Shown piece by piece: positions 35,371-43,489 of a stretch of 64,000 bases of DNA (position 1 is its first letter; each line of letters opens with the position of its first letter). Below the pieces are notes generated by a model. That model was not told where the DNA came from, ran no database searches, and worked only from the letters and a program-made list of their open reading frames with translations. Location: positions 85,184 through 149,183 of the forward strand of contig JAFWYF010000006.1 in assembly GCA_017522785.1 (NCBI GenBank), read 5' to 3'. The translations under genes and the position numbers were made by a program. This stretch comes from Bacteroidaceae bacterium. GTDB taxonomy: Bacteria > Bacteroidota > Bacteroidia > Bacteroidales > Bacteroidaceae.

Positions 35371-36351
35371 TTATTGATTTGTATTTAGATTAAAACCTTG
35401 AATTATTTTTTTTAGTGAAGTGTTGTCAATTAAGTCATAATATTCTTTATTGACTTTCACAACTATAAATAAATTGTACCCATTTTGGTTAAAAATATAT
35501 TCTTCAGCATATGTTTCAATGGCTTGTTCAAAGCGACTATCTTTAAAATACTCATTAAATGTTGTTTTTATTGCATGTTGTCCAAATAATATCACCTTTT
35601 CCCATGTCCTTTCATACACGATTTTCCCTGTTCTATTTTCAACTTCTGAATCAATTTTCTCAATTAAATCACTTATTTGTGGAAAGTGTTTCCATATATC
35701 TGCGTCTTTATTTGCAATTTGCGCATTAACAAATACCAAAAAAGGCCCTCCAACAGCACGGAATACTGTATGTCTTTCATCACCTGGTTCTCTCTTCCAT
35801 TCAAAACTATCGTAAAGTTTCCACCCAAATCCGTAAGTGTAGTTACTATACGAGTATGATTCTGCATCCCATCGTTCATTGAGTCTTTTACTTGATTTAG
35901 AGATATTCTCGTTTGTTATGTATAGTTTCTCATTTTTGATTGAAATATTCCCTAATTTCTGAATGGCAGATTGCCCAAAAAGAAGTGGAGCGTGTTGGTT
36001 GCCAACCACTACAGCATCTATATTAGTTAATGTTATATCTCCTATAGTTACAGTTCTAATTAATACTTTTGTATTGTTTATTATTCTGCCATCTGCTGTA
36101 ATGGCTTTTGACTTTCCTTTAAAGTCATCTAATGTCAGATAATTATTCTCCAACATCATTTCTGCCAGTGAAGATGAAATGCTTAATGTGGCTGCACCAG
36201 TATCAAATATCATCTTCACTTTTAAACCATTTATTTCACATGGGACTTTGTATACTCCATTGTCCTCTATCATTGTAATGACAGTTTGAGAGTGTAGTCC
36301 CAAATTAAATATAAAGGTGATAAACAAAATCAATATACGCAATATTTTCAT
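35371..36351 (-). CDS. Secreted retropepsin-like aspartic protease with a C-terminal domain of unknown function
   Basis: A 326-residue protein with a signal peptide (MKILRILILFITFIFNLG). Residues about 25-145 form a single-lobe aspartic-protease fold: catalytic IFDTGAATLSI (about 49-59) and the family's later TNIDAVVVGNQHAPLLFGQS. Such bacterial retropepsin-like proteins act as dimers. The remaining 180 residues are a separate domain also found alone in the next gene. Substrate is unknown. It heads a minus-strand operon with its partial homologue and the LRR lipoprotein. Confidence 0.75.
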   Translation of the reverse strand: MKILRILILFITFIFNLGLHSQTVITMIEDNGVYKVPCEINGLKVKMIFDTGAATLSISSSLAEMMLENNYLTLDDFKGKSKAITADGRIINNTKVLIRTVTIGDITLTNIDAVVVGNQHAPLLFGQSAIQKLGNISIKNEKLYITNENISKSSKRLNERWDAESYSYSNYTYGFGWKLYDSFEWKREPGDERHTVFRAVGGPFLVFVNAQIANKDADIWKHFPQISDLIEKIDSEVENRTGKIVYERTWEKVILFGQHAIKTTFNEYFKDSRFEQAIETYAEEYIFNQNGYNLFIVVKVNKEYYDLIDNTSLKKIIQGFNLNTNQ

Positions 36352-36416
36352 CTCTTAAATTATAGTTACGGGGCTTAATAAATTGTTCTAATAAATATGC
36401 CTACCAACCGCATAAT

Positions 36417-36754
36417 TCATTTTCTTATTTCGTAAATACAGTAATCTTCGTTTCCTCTAACCTCATATTGGCCGTAATCGTCATCCTCAACAGCAAGAGC
36501 GGATAATGGTGGGTTAACTAGATGTCGAATTCGGAAGCAACTTGCTTATCTTATAAAGACCGTCCTATTCGTTTAGCACTAAAATCCTCATAACAGTCTA
36601 GATTATATTCATCACAGACGGTATCGTACCGTTTACGCCTCTTTGTGTTGTCCTCACATTGTAAATATAGGGCGTTGTCTTGGATTGTGCAAGCAAAATG
36701 GAAAAATTTGAAGATGCAAGGCTTTACAGATACTGAATATCGGTTTTCAGACGG
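36417..36754 (-). pseudogene. Decayed gene fragments, minus strand
   Basis: Two consecutive frames look protein-like but lack starts. One (36551-36754) includes FACTIQDNALYLQCEDNTKR and YDTVCDEYNLDCYEDF before a TAA. The next (36417-36545) reads ASCFRIRHLVNPPLSALAVE and then DDDYGQYEVRGNEDYCIYEI to a TGA. Composition (Cys, Asp, Tyr-rich, few stops) suggests pieces of one or two inactivated genes from a mobile element. I do not recognise the family. Confidence 0.35.
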
Positions 36755-36783
36755 CTACTGAATTTCTTAAAGAGGAATTTGGT

Positions 36784-37146
36784 TTGAATGTTACATCTGT
36801 AAATGAATCTATATCCGATGAACAATACGAAACCCTTTTGTCGCATTTTAATACAGACAAGGTTTTACATAGTATTAGGATGAAGAAATACCAAGCTATG
36901 TCATCTTGTCGAAAGTCTAATCCTGTAGAGGTTTCATTTACTGAAGAGGAGGAGGCTATGAAGGATAATGTTACTGATATCAGACTTTCCAAATATATCA
37001 AATGCAAAAGGGGCAAGGATAAAGGTAAACTTGTGAGAGCAAGAAAAGGGGTTGGTAATAACACAAAGAAATCCGGTCGTTTTGATAATGCTTTTGGTTA
37101 TGTCCGTATTATTAGTGTTCCTTTTGGTGGTATGAAGAAACGGTAG
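36784..37146 (+). CDS. Hypothetical protein with an IF2-N-like start, probably 5'-truncated
   Basis: The 120-residue frame from ATG 36784 ends in a basic stretch (KCKRGKDKGKLVRARKG) and FGYVRIISVPFGGMKKR. Upstream in frame, without ATG, lies LNIGFQTATEFLKEEFG, which with SISDEQYETLLSHF resembles the small IF2 N-terminal helical domain (VGxxTxxEFL, ISEEQYxLLLxxF). An ATG at 36698 opens the right kind of start (MEKFEDARLY) but in another frame. The gene is therefore either short or frameshifted near 36730. Possibly a nucleic-acid-binding accessory protein; a terminator follows. Confidence 0.4.
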   Translation: MNVTSVNESISDEQYETLLSHFNTDKVLHSIRMKKYQAMSSCRKSNPVEVSFTEEEEAMKDNVTDIRLSKYIKCKRGKDKGKLVRARKGVGNNTKKSGRFDNAFGYVRIISVPFGGMKKR

Positions 37147-37206
37147 GTAATTAACAATACACAAAACAAACAGAGGTTCTGGTAGACCATAGGAGATACG
37201 CTCCTC

Positions 37207-37236
37207 GCCCCGACGCTATTTGCGTTGGGGCTTTTT
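37207..37236 (+). terminator. Intrinsic terminator
   Basis: GCCCCGACGC (37207-37216) with GCGTTGGGGC (37222-37231) and TTTTT. Confidence 0.8.
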
Positions 37237-37465
37237 ATGCCTTACCTATTCTCGCCCAAATCGACAAAACGCAGCCCTTACCCGCCCAAACCCTAATAGG
37301 TGAAATATAGTAATAGCACTATGCTTATAAAGAATTTGTATAACCTATTCTGTGGTTCAGAATTGCAGAACAAGTATTCTGATAACGCTTCACCTGATGT
37401 AACCAATAAAAGCACACAAGTAAATAAGACCTTAAAGGAACAAAAAAGAAACCACCTTGTGATAC

Positions 37466-37499
37466 ACCCCCGAAAGTTAGATAAACAACTTTCGGGGGT
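37466..37499. repeat. 13-bp perfect inverted repeat, possible IS end scar or terminator
   Basis: ACCCCCGAAAGTT (37466-37478) and AACTTTCGGGGGT (37487-37499) with an 8-base loop and no T run. The surrounding 37237-37699 holds no other feature I can support; a 72-residue frame across it (37300-37518) looks like chance. Confidence 0.45.
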
Positions 37500-37699
37500 T
37501 CACTTCGTAAACAAGTAGCCTTTTTATTTTACCAAGTATAAGCAATACACTCAAATGTGTAAATTGCATTCTTAATATCCTAAAAAAGTTAAAAATAGAT
37601 TAACATTAACATTATTTATCTATTTTCCGTTAATAATTGTGCGAATATGTATTATTATTGTCAAAAATCTTATATAGTATTAATTAAAACAATTAAGAA

Positions 37700-38200
37700 A
37701 TGAGTTTGAGACTATACACTTTGTTAACGTTTCTATTGCTTGTTGCAGTTTCCTTGCACGCAATAGAACGGGAGCATCAGGTCGTTAAGTTCTATTATCT
37801 TGACGAAGCACCGGCTTCCGAAATTGCTCTGGCGGATATCTCGAGGATAACACTGACATCCGTTGGACTGAACATTGAATCTTTAAACAGCGAGAACGTT
37901 GCTTTTATTGGCTATGACAATCTTAGAAAAATTACTTTTGACAGAAGTTCATCGCCTGCACTCTCTGTTCTTGAGAATGAGTTGCCTAATATCCCCACTG
38001 TAACAGTTGTTGGGGATATGCTTGTTGTAAATGGAGCCGAAAGTCTTTTGGGCTCAACAATCAGCATATATTCGGCTATAGGGCAGAATATGATAGATAT
38101 TCCCTCATGGAATGGAGAATCTGTCAATTTATCCACTCTGCCATTAGGCATTTATATTGTTAAAATAAAGTCAGAAACATTTAAAATCATAAAAAGATGA
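37700..38200 (+). CDS. Small secreted protein with a type IX-type C-terminal sorting-like tail
   Basis: A 166-residue protein with a signal peptide (MSLRLYTLLTFLLLVAVSLHA). The middle has the surface-protein pattern SENVAFIGYDNLRKITFD. The last 70 residues resemble the type A sorting domain of the Por secretion system: ISIYSAIGQ, then VNLSTLPLGIYIVKIKSETF and a basic IIKR end. It may thus be exported by the system whose porU and porV genes lie at 44.8-49.8 kb. Its stop overlaps the next start as ATGA. Confidence 0.6.
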   Translation: MSLRLYTLLTFLLLVAVSLHAIEREHQVVKFYYLDEAPASEIALADISRITLTSVGLNIESLNSENVAFIGYDNLRKITFDRSSSPALSVLENELPNIPTVTVVGDMLVVNGAESLLGSTISIYSAIGQNMIDIPSWNGESVNLSTLPLGIYIVKIKSETFKIIKR

Positions 38201-39390
38201 GAAAATATCTATATTCAATATTTGCACTTTTCATGTGCATTGCAACATACGCACAAAATACTACAGTAGAATATAACCGCATGATTGTATGCGACAACGA
38301 AGGCAATTTAAAAGGATTCAATATTGAAAATGTCAGTCATATTGAATTTGTTAATGTAGAGGGCCCGGTGAAAGTTGATCTTACCTTGGGTAAGGTAGAG
38401 AATGATAAACTCGTTGTGTCGATGAAGCGTAGCGAGGCGTGTAAAAGTTTTCAGATTGCATGTGAACCTACTAATATAGTAGAAGAAACATCGGATATAG
38501 CGTCATTGCTTGAACCTCAGCGTTATTATGTAGACCTCAAAGATACTACAATAAACGTATCTCCTAATGTCGATTATACATTAGTGGTGCAGGCGTACGA
38601 CGAGTATGATATTCCATGTGAGGTAACAAAATTGCAGTTTCAAACACCCGATATGCAGTTAGTTGAAGTTGAGTCGATAGAGGCAACACCCAGCGAACTT
38701 AAACTTAAATTTACACCTAATGCCGATGTTTCGTCGTTTTATGTATTATTGGGACTAGAGGGCACTACAGAACAACAGTATAATGATTTTGCACCAACAT
38801 ATGGATTCAATAACATTGAGGATATGATAAAACATTTTGGGGTAAAATTTGTTCAGGAGTCAGAATATAACTGGACACAACTTACTTCCGGTAAGAGATA
38901 TGAAATGTATATTCTGGCATTGGATGCCAATGGAACATATGCTCCGCTGCAGATTAAATACTTCGACATTCCCAAGAAGGGTGGTGAGGGTATAGCAGAG
39001 GTTGAAATTACATTGGGTAATTATCGCCTTTCCGATTGGGGAGGTCAAACACTTGCCAGCCAATTCGTAACATACACTCCTAACGATCAGGCCTCTTCTT
39101 ATCGTTTTGGCGTATATTTAGCTGCACAATATGACCCTGTAGCTGAGGAGATTAAAAAAGATTTATGCTCCGACCCACCCACCGAGAATACTTTTGGTTG
39201 GTTCTTCGAAGAAAAAATAACTACCGATTATCAAATAAACCCAAATACCGAGTTTGTTGTAATTGCTGCGGCAAAGAATGTAAATGGTGAGTGGGGCCCC
39301 GTAACAGAAGTTCGTTCTACAACCCCCGGTGAATTACCTGCAAACTCTGCTCCTGCAATAAGAGGTGTAAGGTCGAGAGCTTCTGAATAA
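38197..39390 (+). CDS. Secreted beta-sandwich-type hypothetical protein
   Basis: A 397-residue protein with a signal peptide (MRKYLYSIFALFMCIATYAQ). A short N-terminal motif (NIENVSHIEFVNVEG) resembles one in the preceding protein. The remainder looks like several fibronectin-type beta domains (YVDLKDTTINVSPNVDYTLV; TSGKRYEMYILALDANG; NPNTEFVVIAAAKNVNG). No enzyme motif or sorting tail is visible. It is translationally coupled to the gene before it and ends at a strong hairpin. Confidence 0.55.
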   Translation: MRKYLYSIFALFMCIATYAQNTTVEYNRMIVCDNEGNLKGFNIENVSHIEFVNVEGPVKVDLTLGKVENDKLVVSMKRSEACKSFQIACEPTNIVEETSDIASLLEPQRYYVDLKDTTINVSPNVDYTLVVQAYDEYDIPCEVTKLQFQTPDMQLVEVESIEATPSELKLKFTPNADVSSFYVLLGLEGTTEQQYNDFAPTYGFNNIEDMIKHFGVKFVQESEYNWTQLTSGKRYEMYILALDANGTYAPLQIKYFDIPKKGGEGIAEVEITLGNYRLSDWGGQTLASQFVTYTPNDQASSYRFGVYLAAQYDPVAEEIKKDLCSDPPTENTFGWFFEEKITTDYQINPNTEFVVIAAAKNVNGEWGPVTEVRSTTPGELPANSAPAIRGVRSRASE

Positions 39391-39395
39391 AAATG

Positions 39396-39445
39396 GTACA
39401 AATAAAAATCGCAAGTGGATTACTACTTGCGATTTTTATTTGTAC
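39396..39445. terminator. Bidirectional terminator abutting tRNA-Leu
   Basis: A 21-base perfect stem (39396-39416 with 39425-39445, core AAAAATCGCAAGT) and 8-base loop, with A/T-rich outer arms. The last three bases are also the 3' end of the convergent tRNA gene. Confidence 0.8.
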
Positions 39446-39528
39446 TCGAAGCGGGACTTGAACCCGCACGGCGTTTAAATGCCAAAGGATTTTAAGTCCT
39501 TCGTGTCTACCGATTCCACCATTCGAGC
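39443..39528 (-). tRNA. tRNA-Leu (UAA)
   Basis: On the minus strand an 86-base class II tRNA: acceptor GCTCGAA pairs with TTCGAGT, the D-loop contains ATCGGTAGACACG, the anticodon arm GGACTTAAAATCC carries anticodon TAA, a variable arm follows, and the T arm is GCGGGTTCAAGTCCCGC. CCA is not encoded. No integrated element lies against it. Confidence 0.95.
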
Positions 39529-39628
39529 AACCTTAAATTGTTACCGCCGAGCCGGAATCATACCATTGCCACAACGATAACGGGTGCAAAGATAATTAGT
39601 TTTGCAAAAATAACAAAGAGTTTGGCTG

Positions 39629-40126
39629 TTAATTTTGAATTGTTATGATATTCCCGGCCTGAAAAATATTGTATCTCCATAGGCGTTTTCGGGACTCTCC
39701 TTCAACAGGAATACCTCCATATCTAAGGTCGTAGCGGGTGTGGCAGTTCTTGCAATAGGCGAAGCCGGGGTTCTGAACCTCTAAACGGTGTATACTCAGG
39801 TCGCAATGGGGGCATGCCCAGTCGAACACTCTTAAGATATTTTCGTAGTCGGTTCCTACTATGAACCCGCCATAGCCATACTGAAATCCTTGTCGCATCT
39901 CAAACTCACTCAGCCGTTTCTCGTATTTGTTGCCTAGGACATCTGTTACCTCGTAGCTGGAGTGTGTCTTTCTCTTTATTGTGATGAATTCTCCATAGCC
40001 AAAAATTTGTCTGAATGGCTCGTGTGTTGCATCTACCGAAAAAAATGCGGCATAGCCCGAATATGGCGAATCGCCTTCGCACGACATTAAACCAATGAGG
40101 CAGAGCAGTATAAATATTTTTTTCAT
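39629..40126 (-). CDS. Lipoprotein with a Cys-rich Rieske-like or zinc-ribbon motif
   Basis: A 165-residue lipoprotein (lipobox IGLMSC, then EGDSPYSG). The C-terminal half has ACPHCDLSIHRLEV and, after 11 residues, YCKNCHTRYDLRYGGIP followed by RLWRYNIF. This layout resembles Rieske-like lipoproteins known in Bacteroidota, but the second motif reads CxxCH instead of the Rieske CxxH, so two CxxC pairs of a zinc ribbon are equally possible. Function is unknown. A terminator separates it from argH. Confidence 0.55.
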   Translation of the reverse strand: MKKIFILLCLIGLMSCEGDSPYSGYAAFFSVDATHEPFRQIFGYGEFITIKRKTHSSYEVTDVLGNKYEKRLSEFEMRQGFQYGYGGFIVGTDYENILRVFDWACPHCDLSIHRLEVQNPGFAYCKNCHTRYDLRYGGIPVEGESRKRLWRYNIFQAGNIITIQN

Positions 40127-40141
40127 CTTCTTTTTTTATGG

Positions 40142-40190
40142 AAAAACGCAAAGCACCGGTTCTTATTGTATTCCGATACTTTGCGTTAAT
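40142..40190 (-). terminator. Terminator after argH
   Basis: AACGCAAAGCACCGG (40145-40159) pairs with CCGATACTTTGCGTT (40173-40187) with two mismatches; T-rich on the minus-strand side. Confidence 0.65.
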
Positions 40191-40212
40191 ATTTTTTCTG
40201 AATTATTGAATG

Positions 40213-41553
40213 TTATTTGTTCAGGAGTGCATTTTCTGCTGTTGAGGCCTTCTCAAAATCGATGTTGCCGTATATGCTCTCCATTAGTTTTACTATCTGT
40301 TCATTGCAAAGGTTGCCTATGCTGCCTTCGTGGGTGTGGTGTATCTCTTTGTTGGCGGTGAATGTGCCTGCCTCAATCTCCAACCCCACCTTTTTATAGG
40401 CATCGCGGAAAGGCATTCCTTCGGCTGCCAAACGGTTTACTGTCTCTACACTGAACATTGCGTCGTAGCGCTTGTCCTCGAGTATATCGCGGTTTACCTC
40501 TATTCGCTCTATTATATATGTAGCCATGTGCAGGCACTCCTGCAGTTCTGTAAATGCCGGCAAGAACAGCTCTTTAATAATTTGCAGGTCGCGGAAGTAT
40601 CCGCTAGGCAGGTTGTTCATTATGAGTATTATATCTGTTGGGAGTGCTTGCAGACGATTGCACTTTGCACGTAACAGTTCAAATACGTCGGGGTTCTTTT
40701 TGTGTGGCATGATGCTGCTGCCTGTTGTACACTCTGCCGGTAATTTCACAAATCCAAAATTCTGCGAGTTGAACATGCAGGCATCGAATGCCATTTTTGC
40801 CAATGTGCCGGCAACACTTGCCAATGCGTATGCTACATTGCGTTCGCATTTGCCACGTCCCATCTGTGCATACACTACATTGTAGTTCATGCTATCGAAG
40901 CCTAACAGTTCTGTTGTCATGGTGCGGTTCAGTGGGAACGACGAGCCATATCCGGCAGCCGAACCAAGAGGGTTACGGTTGCACATGCGGTAGGCGGCTT
41001 GCAAAAAGAGCATGTCGTCGGCAAGGCTCTCGGCATACGCTCCAAACCACAGTCCAAAAGAAGAGGGCATTGCCACCTGCAGGTGGGTATATCCGGGCAT
41101 AAGCACATCTTTGTGGCTGTTGCTCTGTGCTATCAGGCTGTCGAACAACTCTTTTGTGCTTTGGCAAACGTTCTTTAATTCGTTGCGAGTGAATAGCTTA
41201 AGGTCCAAAAGAACTTGGTCGTTGCGTGAACGTCCGCTATGTATCTTTTTGCCTATATCGCCCAATTTGCGTGTAAGCATTAGCTCTACCTGAGAGTGTA
41301 CATCCTCTACACCCTCCTCAATTACGAACTCTCCACGTTCGGCAATCTCATATATGTTACGCAATTCGCGATGCAATGTCTCCATTTCATCGTGTGTGAG
41401 CATGCCAATACTCTCGAGCATGGTGCTGTGAGCAATGGAGCCTAAAATGTCGTAACGTGCGAGCAGAAGGTCTAGCTCCCTGTCGCGTCCCACTGTGAAA
41501 CGCTCTATCTCGGGGTTTACGTCGCTATTCTTCTCCCAAAGTTTTTTTGCCAT
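40213..41553 (-). CDS. argH: Argininosuccinate lyase (ArgH)
   Basis: Cleaves argininosuccinate to arginine and fumarate, the final step of arginine synthesis. Signature segments are IHSGRSRNDQVLLDL, PGYTHLQVAMP and the superfamily loop GSSIMPHKKNPD. The frame is open to 41601, but MAKKLWEKNSD from the ATG at 41553 is the expected N-terminus (446 residues). It lies 16 bases after an SRPBCC gene. Other arg genes are not in the window. Confidence 0.96.
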   Translation of the reverse strand: MAKKLWEKNSDVNPEIERFTVGRDRELDLLLARYDILGSIAHSTMLESIGMLTHDEMETLHRELRNIYEIAERGEFVIEEGVEDVHSQVELMLTRKLGDIGKKIHSGRSRNDQVLLDLKLFTRNELKNVCQSTKELFDSLIAQSNSHKDVLMPGYTHLQVAMPSSFGLWFGAYAESLADDMLFLQAAYRMCNRNPLGSAAGYGSSFPLNRTMTTELLGFDSMNYNVVYAQMGRGKCERNVAYALASVAGTLAKMAFDACMFNSQNFGFVKLPAECTTGSSIMPHKKNPDVFELLRAKCNRLQALPTDIILIMNNLPSGYFRDLQIIKELFLPAFTELQECLHMATYIIERIEVNRDILEDKRYDAMFSVETVNRLAAEGMPFRDAYKKVGLEIEAGTFTANKEIHHTHEGSIGNLCNEQIVKLMESIYGNIDFEKASTAENALLNK

Positions 41554-41569
41554 TCTTGTTGCTTTAAAC

Positions 41570-41980
41570 TTAATATTGAATATGTGATAGTCCCTCGGCA
41601 AGTTTTTCCAAGCCCTCTTTCATGGGTTTTTCTATCATTCCGCGAAGCATAAAGTTTACTTCAACCTTTGCCACCACGCGCATTTTGGATGCTTCGGGGC
41701 CATCGGGAATAATCTGTATCCACAGATTGCCGGGAACGGGAGAACCTACAGCTTCTAGTTTTATGCATTTGGGAACCTCGCGCTCTACTATTCTTACGGT
41801 CATCTTGCCGAGTGTAGGCACCTCTATTGTTGCTTGGTCGCGGTCGAATGTCAGCTCCTTCACTTTGTCCTCGGGGACTCTCTCTTTTATCAGTTCAAGG
41901 TTGTTAAGGTCTTCCAATTTAGCATATACCCTCTCTTGCGAGAAGGGTATATGTTTTACACTACTTTCGTATTGACTCAT
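41570..41980 (-). CDS. SRPBCC (START-like) family protein
   Basis: A 136-residue protein with the START/Bet v1-like helix-grip pattern: MSQYESSVKHIPFSQERVYA at the start, a central beta sheet (MTVRIVEREVPKCIKLEAVG) and a C-terminal helix (EKPMKEGLEKLAEGLSHIQY). Members bind hydrophobic ligands, but no ligand is known for this group. It sits between pyrE and argH, six bases from pyrE, and is probably in the same transcript. Confidence 0.8.
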   Translation of the reverse strand: MSQYESSVKHIPFSQERVYAKLEDLNNLELIKERVPEDKVKELTFDRDQATIEVPTLGKMTVRIVEREVPKCIKLEAVGSPVPGNLWIQIIPDGPEASKMRVVAKVEVNFMLRGMIEKPMKEGLEKLAEGLSHIQY

Positions 41981-41986
41981 TTTCTG

Positions 41987-42631
41987 TTATTTTAAATCGT
42001 TTCTCCACTCCGAGGGGTTGGCACGCCACTCCTGCAATGTGGGCATAACATCTTCTGTTATATATCCTGTCTCTTTGGCAGCCTCAAGAACTGCTTCGTA
42101 ATCGGTCAAAGTGATAAGTTTTACTCCGGCATTGGCAAATGCCTCAACAGCAACATCGAAACCGTAGGTGAACGATGCAACCATGCCTACTACCTCCACG
42201 CCTGCTGCACGCAGAGCATCAACAGCTTTAAGACTGCTCAAACCGGTAGAAACAAGGTCCTCTACCACAACAACCTTTGCTCCGGGCTGTACATCGCCTT
42301 CGATGAGGTTACCCAATCCATGGTCTTTTGCTTTGGGGCGCACATATACAAAAGGCTTAGCCAACTCTTCGGCTACCAATGCACCCTGCGCAATTGCGCC
42401 TGTTGCAACACCTGCCACAGTATCGGCTTCGGGGAACTCTTCGAGAATGAGGTTTGCGAGTCCAAGTTTTACACGTGTACGTAATTCGGGGAACGACAGA
42501 GTCTTTCTGTTATCGCAGTAGAAAGGAGATTTCCATCCCGATGCCCATGTGAAAGGTTGCTCAGGTTGTAACTTAACGGCTTTAATCTTCAGCAATTCTG
42601 CTGCCATTATAACTTTTGATTTGTTTGACAT
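41987..42631 (-). CDS. pyrE: Orotate phosphoribosyltransferase (PyrE)
   Basis: Joins orotate and PRPP to form OMP in pyrimidine synthesis. The PRPP-binding motif is VVVVEDLVSTGLSS (about residues 120-133), with YVRPKAKDHGLGNLIEG as the catalytic loop and AVKLQPEQPFTWASGWKSP at the N-terminus. Length 214 residues is standard. It heads a likely pyrE-SRPBCC-argH operon. A TATCTTCG (42672-42679, minus) upstream could be its -7 element. Confidence 0.96.
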   Translation of the reverse strand: MSNKSKVIMAAELLKIKAVKLQPEQPFTWASGWKSPFYCDNRKTLSFPELRTRVKLGLANLILEEFPEADTVAGVATGAIAQGALVAEELAKPFVYVRPKAKDHGLGNLIEGDVQPGAKVVVVEDLVSTGLSSLKAVDALRAAGVEVVGMVASFTYGFDVAVEAFANAGVKLITLTDYEAVLEAAKETGYITEDVMPTLQEWRANPSEWRNDLK

Positions 42632-42735
42632 AATATCTGTTTTTATAGGTTTGTCTAATCTTGTGTCGTTGCGAAGATAATAAATAGAAATGAGATTTAT
42701 ATCTCTTGTATTCCGGAAATATACATTTCCCGCTC

Positions 42736-43074
42736 TTATTTTGTTTGTGAGTAACCCTCTTTCTTCAATAACTCAACAATTTTTTCTTTAAATTCTCCTT
42801 GAATTATTATCTCGCCATCTTTTGCTGTTCCTCCAACCCCGCACTTTGTCTTAAGCAGTCGTGCAAGTTCTTTAAGGTCATCGTCGCTACCGGTAAAATT
42901 CTTTACAATGGTAACGGTTTTTCCGCCTCTGTGGTTCTTTTCAATGCTCACACGCAGTTTTTGTTGTTGTTTGGGAAGTGTATCAATTTCCTCCATTTCA
43001 TCGGTGGTATATTGGAAATCGGGGTTTGTTGAATAGACTATGTTCAGTCTATCTTTCCAGTCGTTCTTTTTCAT
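42736..43074 (-). CDS. SUI1/eIF1-family translation factor (YciH-like)
   Basis: A 112-residue protein with the SUI1 fold: LRVSIEKNHRGGKTVTIVKN, then LKELARLLKTKCGVGGTAKDG and IIIQGEFKEKIVELL. Bacterial YciH resembles eukaryotic eIF1 and is linked to start-site fidelity, though its role in Bacteroidota is unproven. It has its own consensus promoter. Confidence 0.9.
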   Translation of the reverse strand: MKKNDWKDRLNIVYSTNPDFQYTTDEMEEIDTLPKQQQKLRVSIEKNHRGGKTVTIVKNFTGSDDDLKELARLLKTKCGVGGTAKDGEIIIQGEFKEKIVELLKKEGYSQTK

Positions 43075-43098
43075 AATTCCTCTTGCTTAATCTGCTTG

Positions 43099-43130
43099 CG
43101 AATATACAATCTTTTTATCTTTTTGCCAAT
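43099..43130 (-). promoter_or_regulatory. Promoter of the SUI1/YciH gene
   Basis: On the minus strand ATTG (43127-43130), a 20-base spacer and TATATTCG (43099-43106). One mismatch in each box against TTTG and TAnnTTTG. Confidence 0.5.
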
Positions 43131-43195
43131 TATATATGATAAATAAACAGCCCCAATTGGAGCCGTTTAAAAGGTTCATTTTAAAAATATGCATA

Positions 43196-43404
43196 TTAAA
43201 TACCCAAATAAAGACCTATTCCATATATTTTATATCCTAGTTCAATAGGAATAGAAATAAAATCTGATTTTGATGATATTCTATAGTGTATTGTTGATTC
43301 CGAAACTGATATATTTACTTCATTCCAACCTATACGGGCACCAATATGTGCTTTTTCTGTAAAGTATCGTATAAAATCAATTCTTAGTGCATATTTTATT
43401 TAAC
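43196..43404 (-). pseudogene. Outer-membrane beta-barrel remnant
   Basis: An open frame of 68 codons without ATG, starting right after a TAA. It encodes alternating strands such as ALRIDFIRYFTEKAHIGARI, STIHYRISSKSDFISIPIEL and GYKIYGIGLYLGI before the stop, which looks like the C-terminal strands of a small outer-membrane barrel. No N-terminal part is visible upstream, where rex begins on the other strand. Confidence 0.4.
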
Positions 43405-43460
43405 ATCAGATAATTAGTAAATATATACAACACAAATTTTAAAGACTCATAAAATATAAA

Positions 43461-43468
43461 TAAATTTG
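43461..43468 (+). promoter_or_regulatory. Possible -7 element of rex
   Basis: TAAATTTG, 22 bases before the rex ATG. It overlaps an imperfect palindrome (TGTAACGTTATA) that might allow autoregulation; weak evidence. Confidence 0.3.
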
Positions 43469-43489
43469 TAACGTTATAAATAATACGCT

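Noticed and set aside
37300..37518. 72-codon frame in the gap before 37700
   Set aside because: Contains the perfect hairpin at 37466-37499 and has no protein-like pattern.
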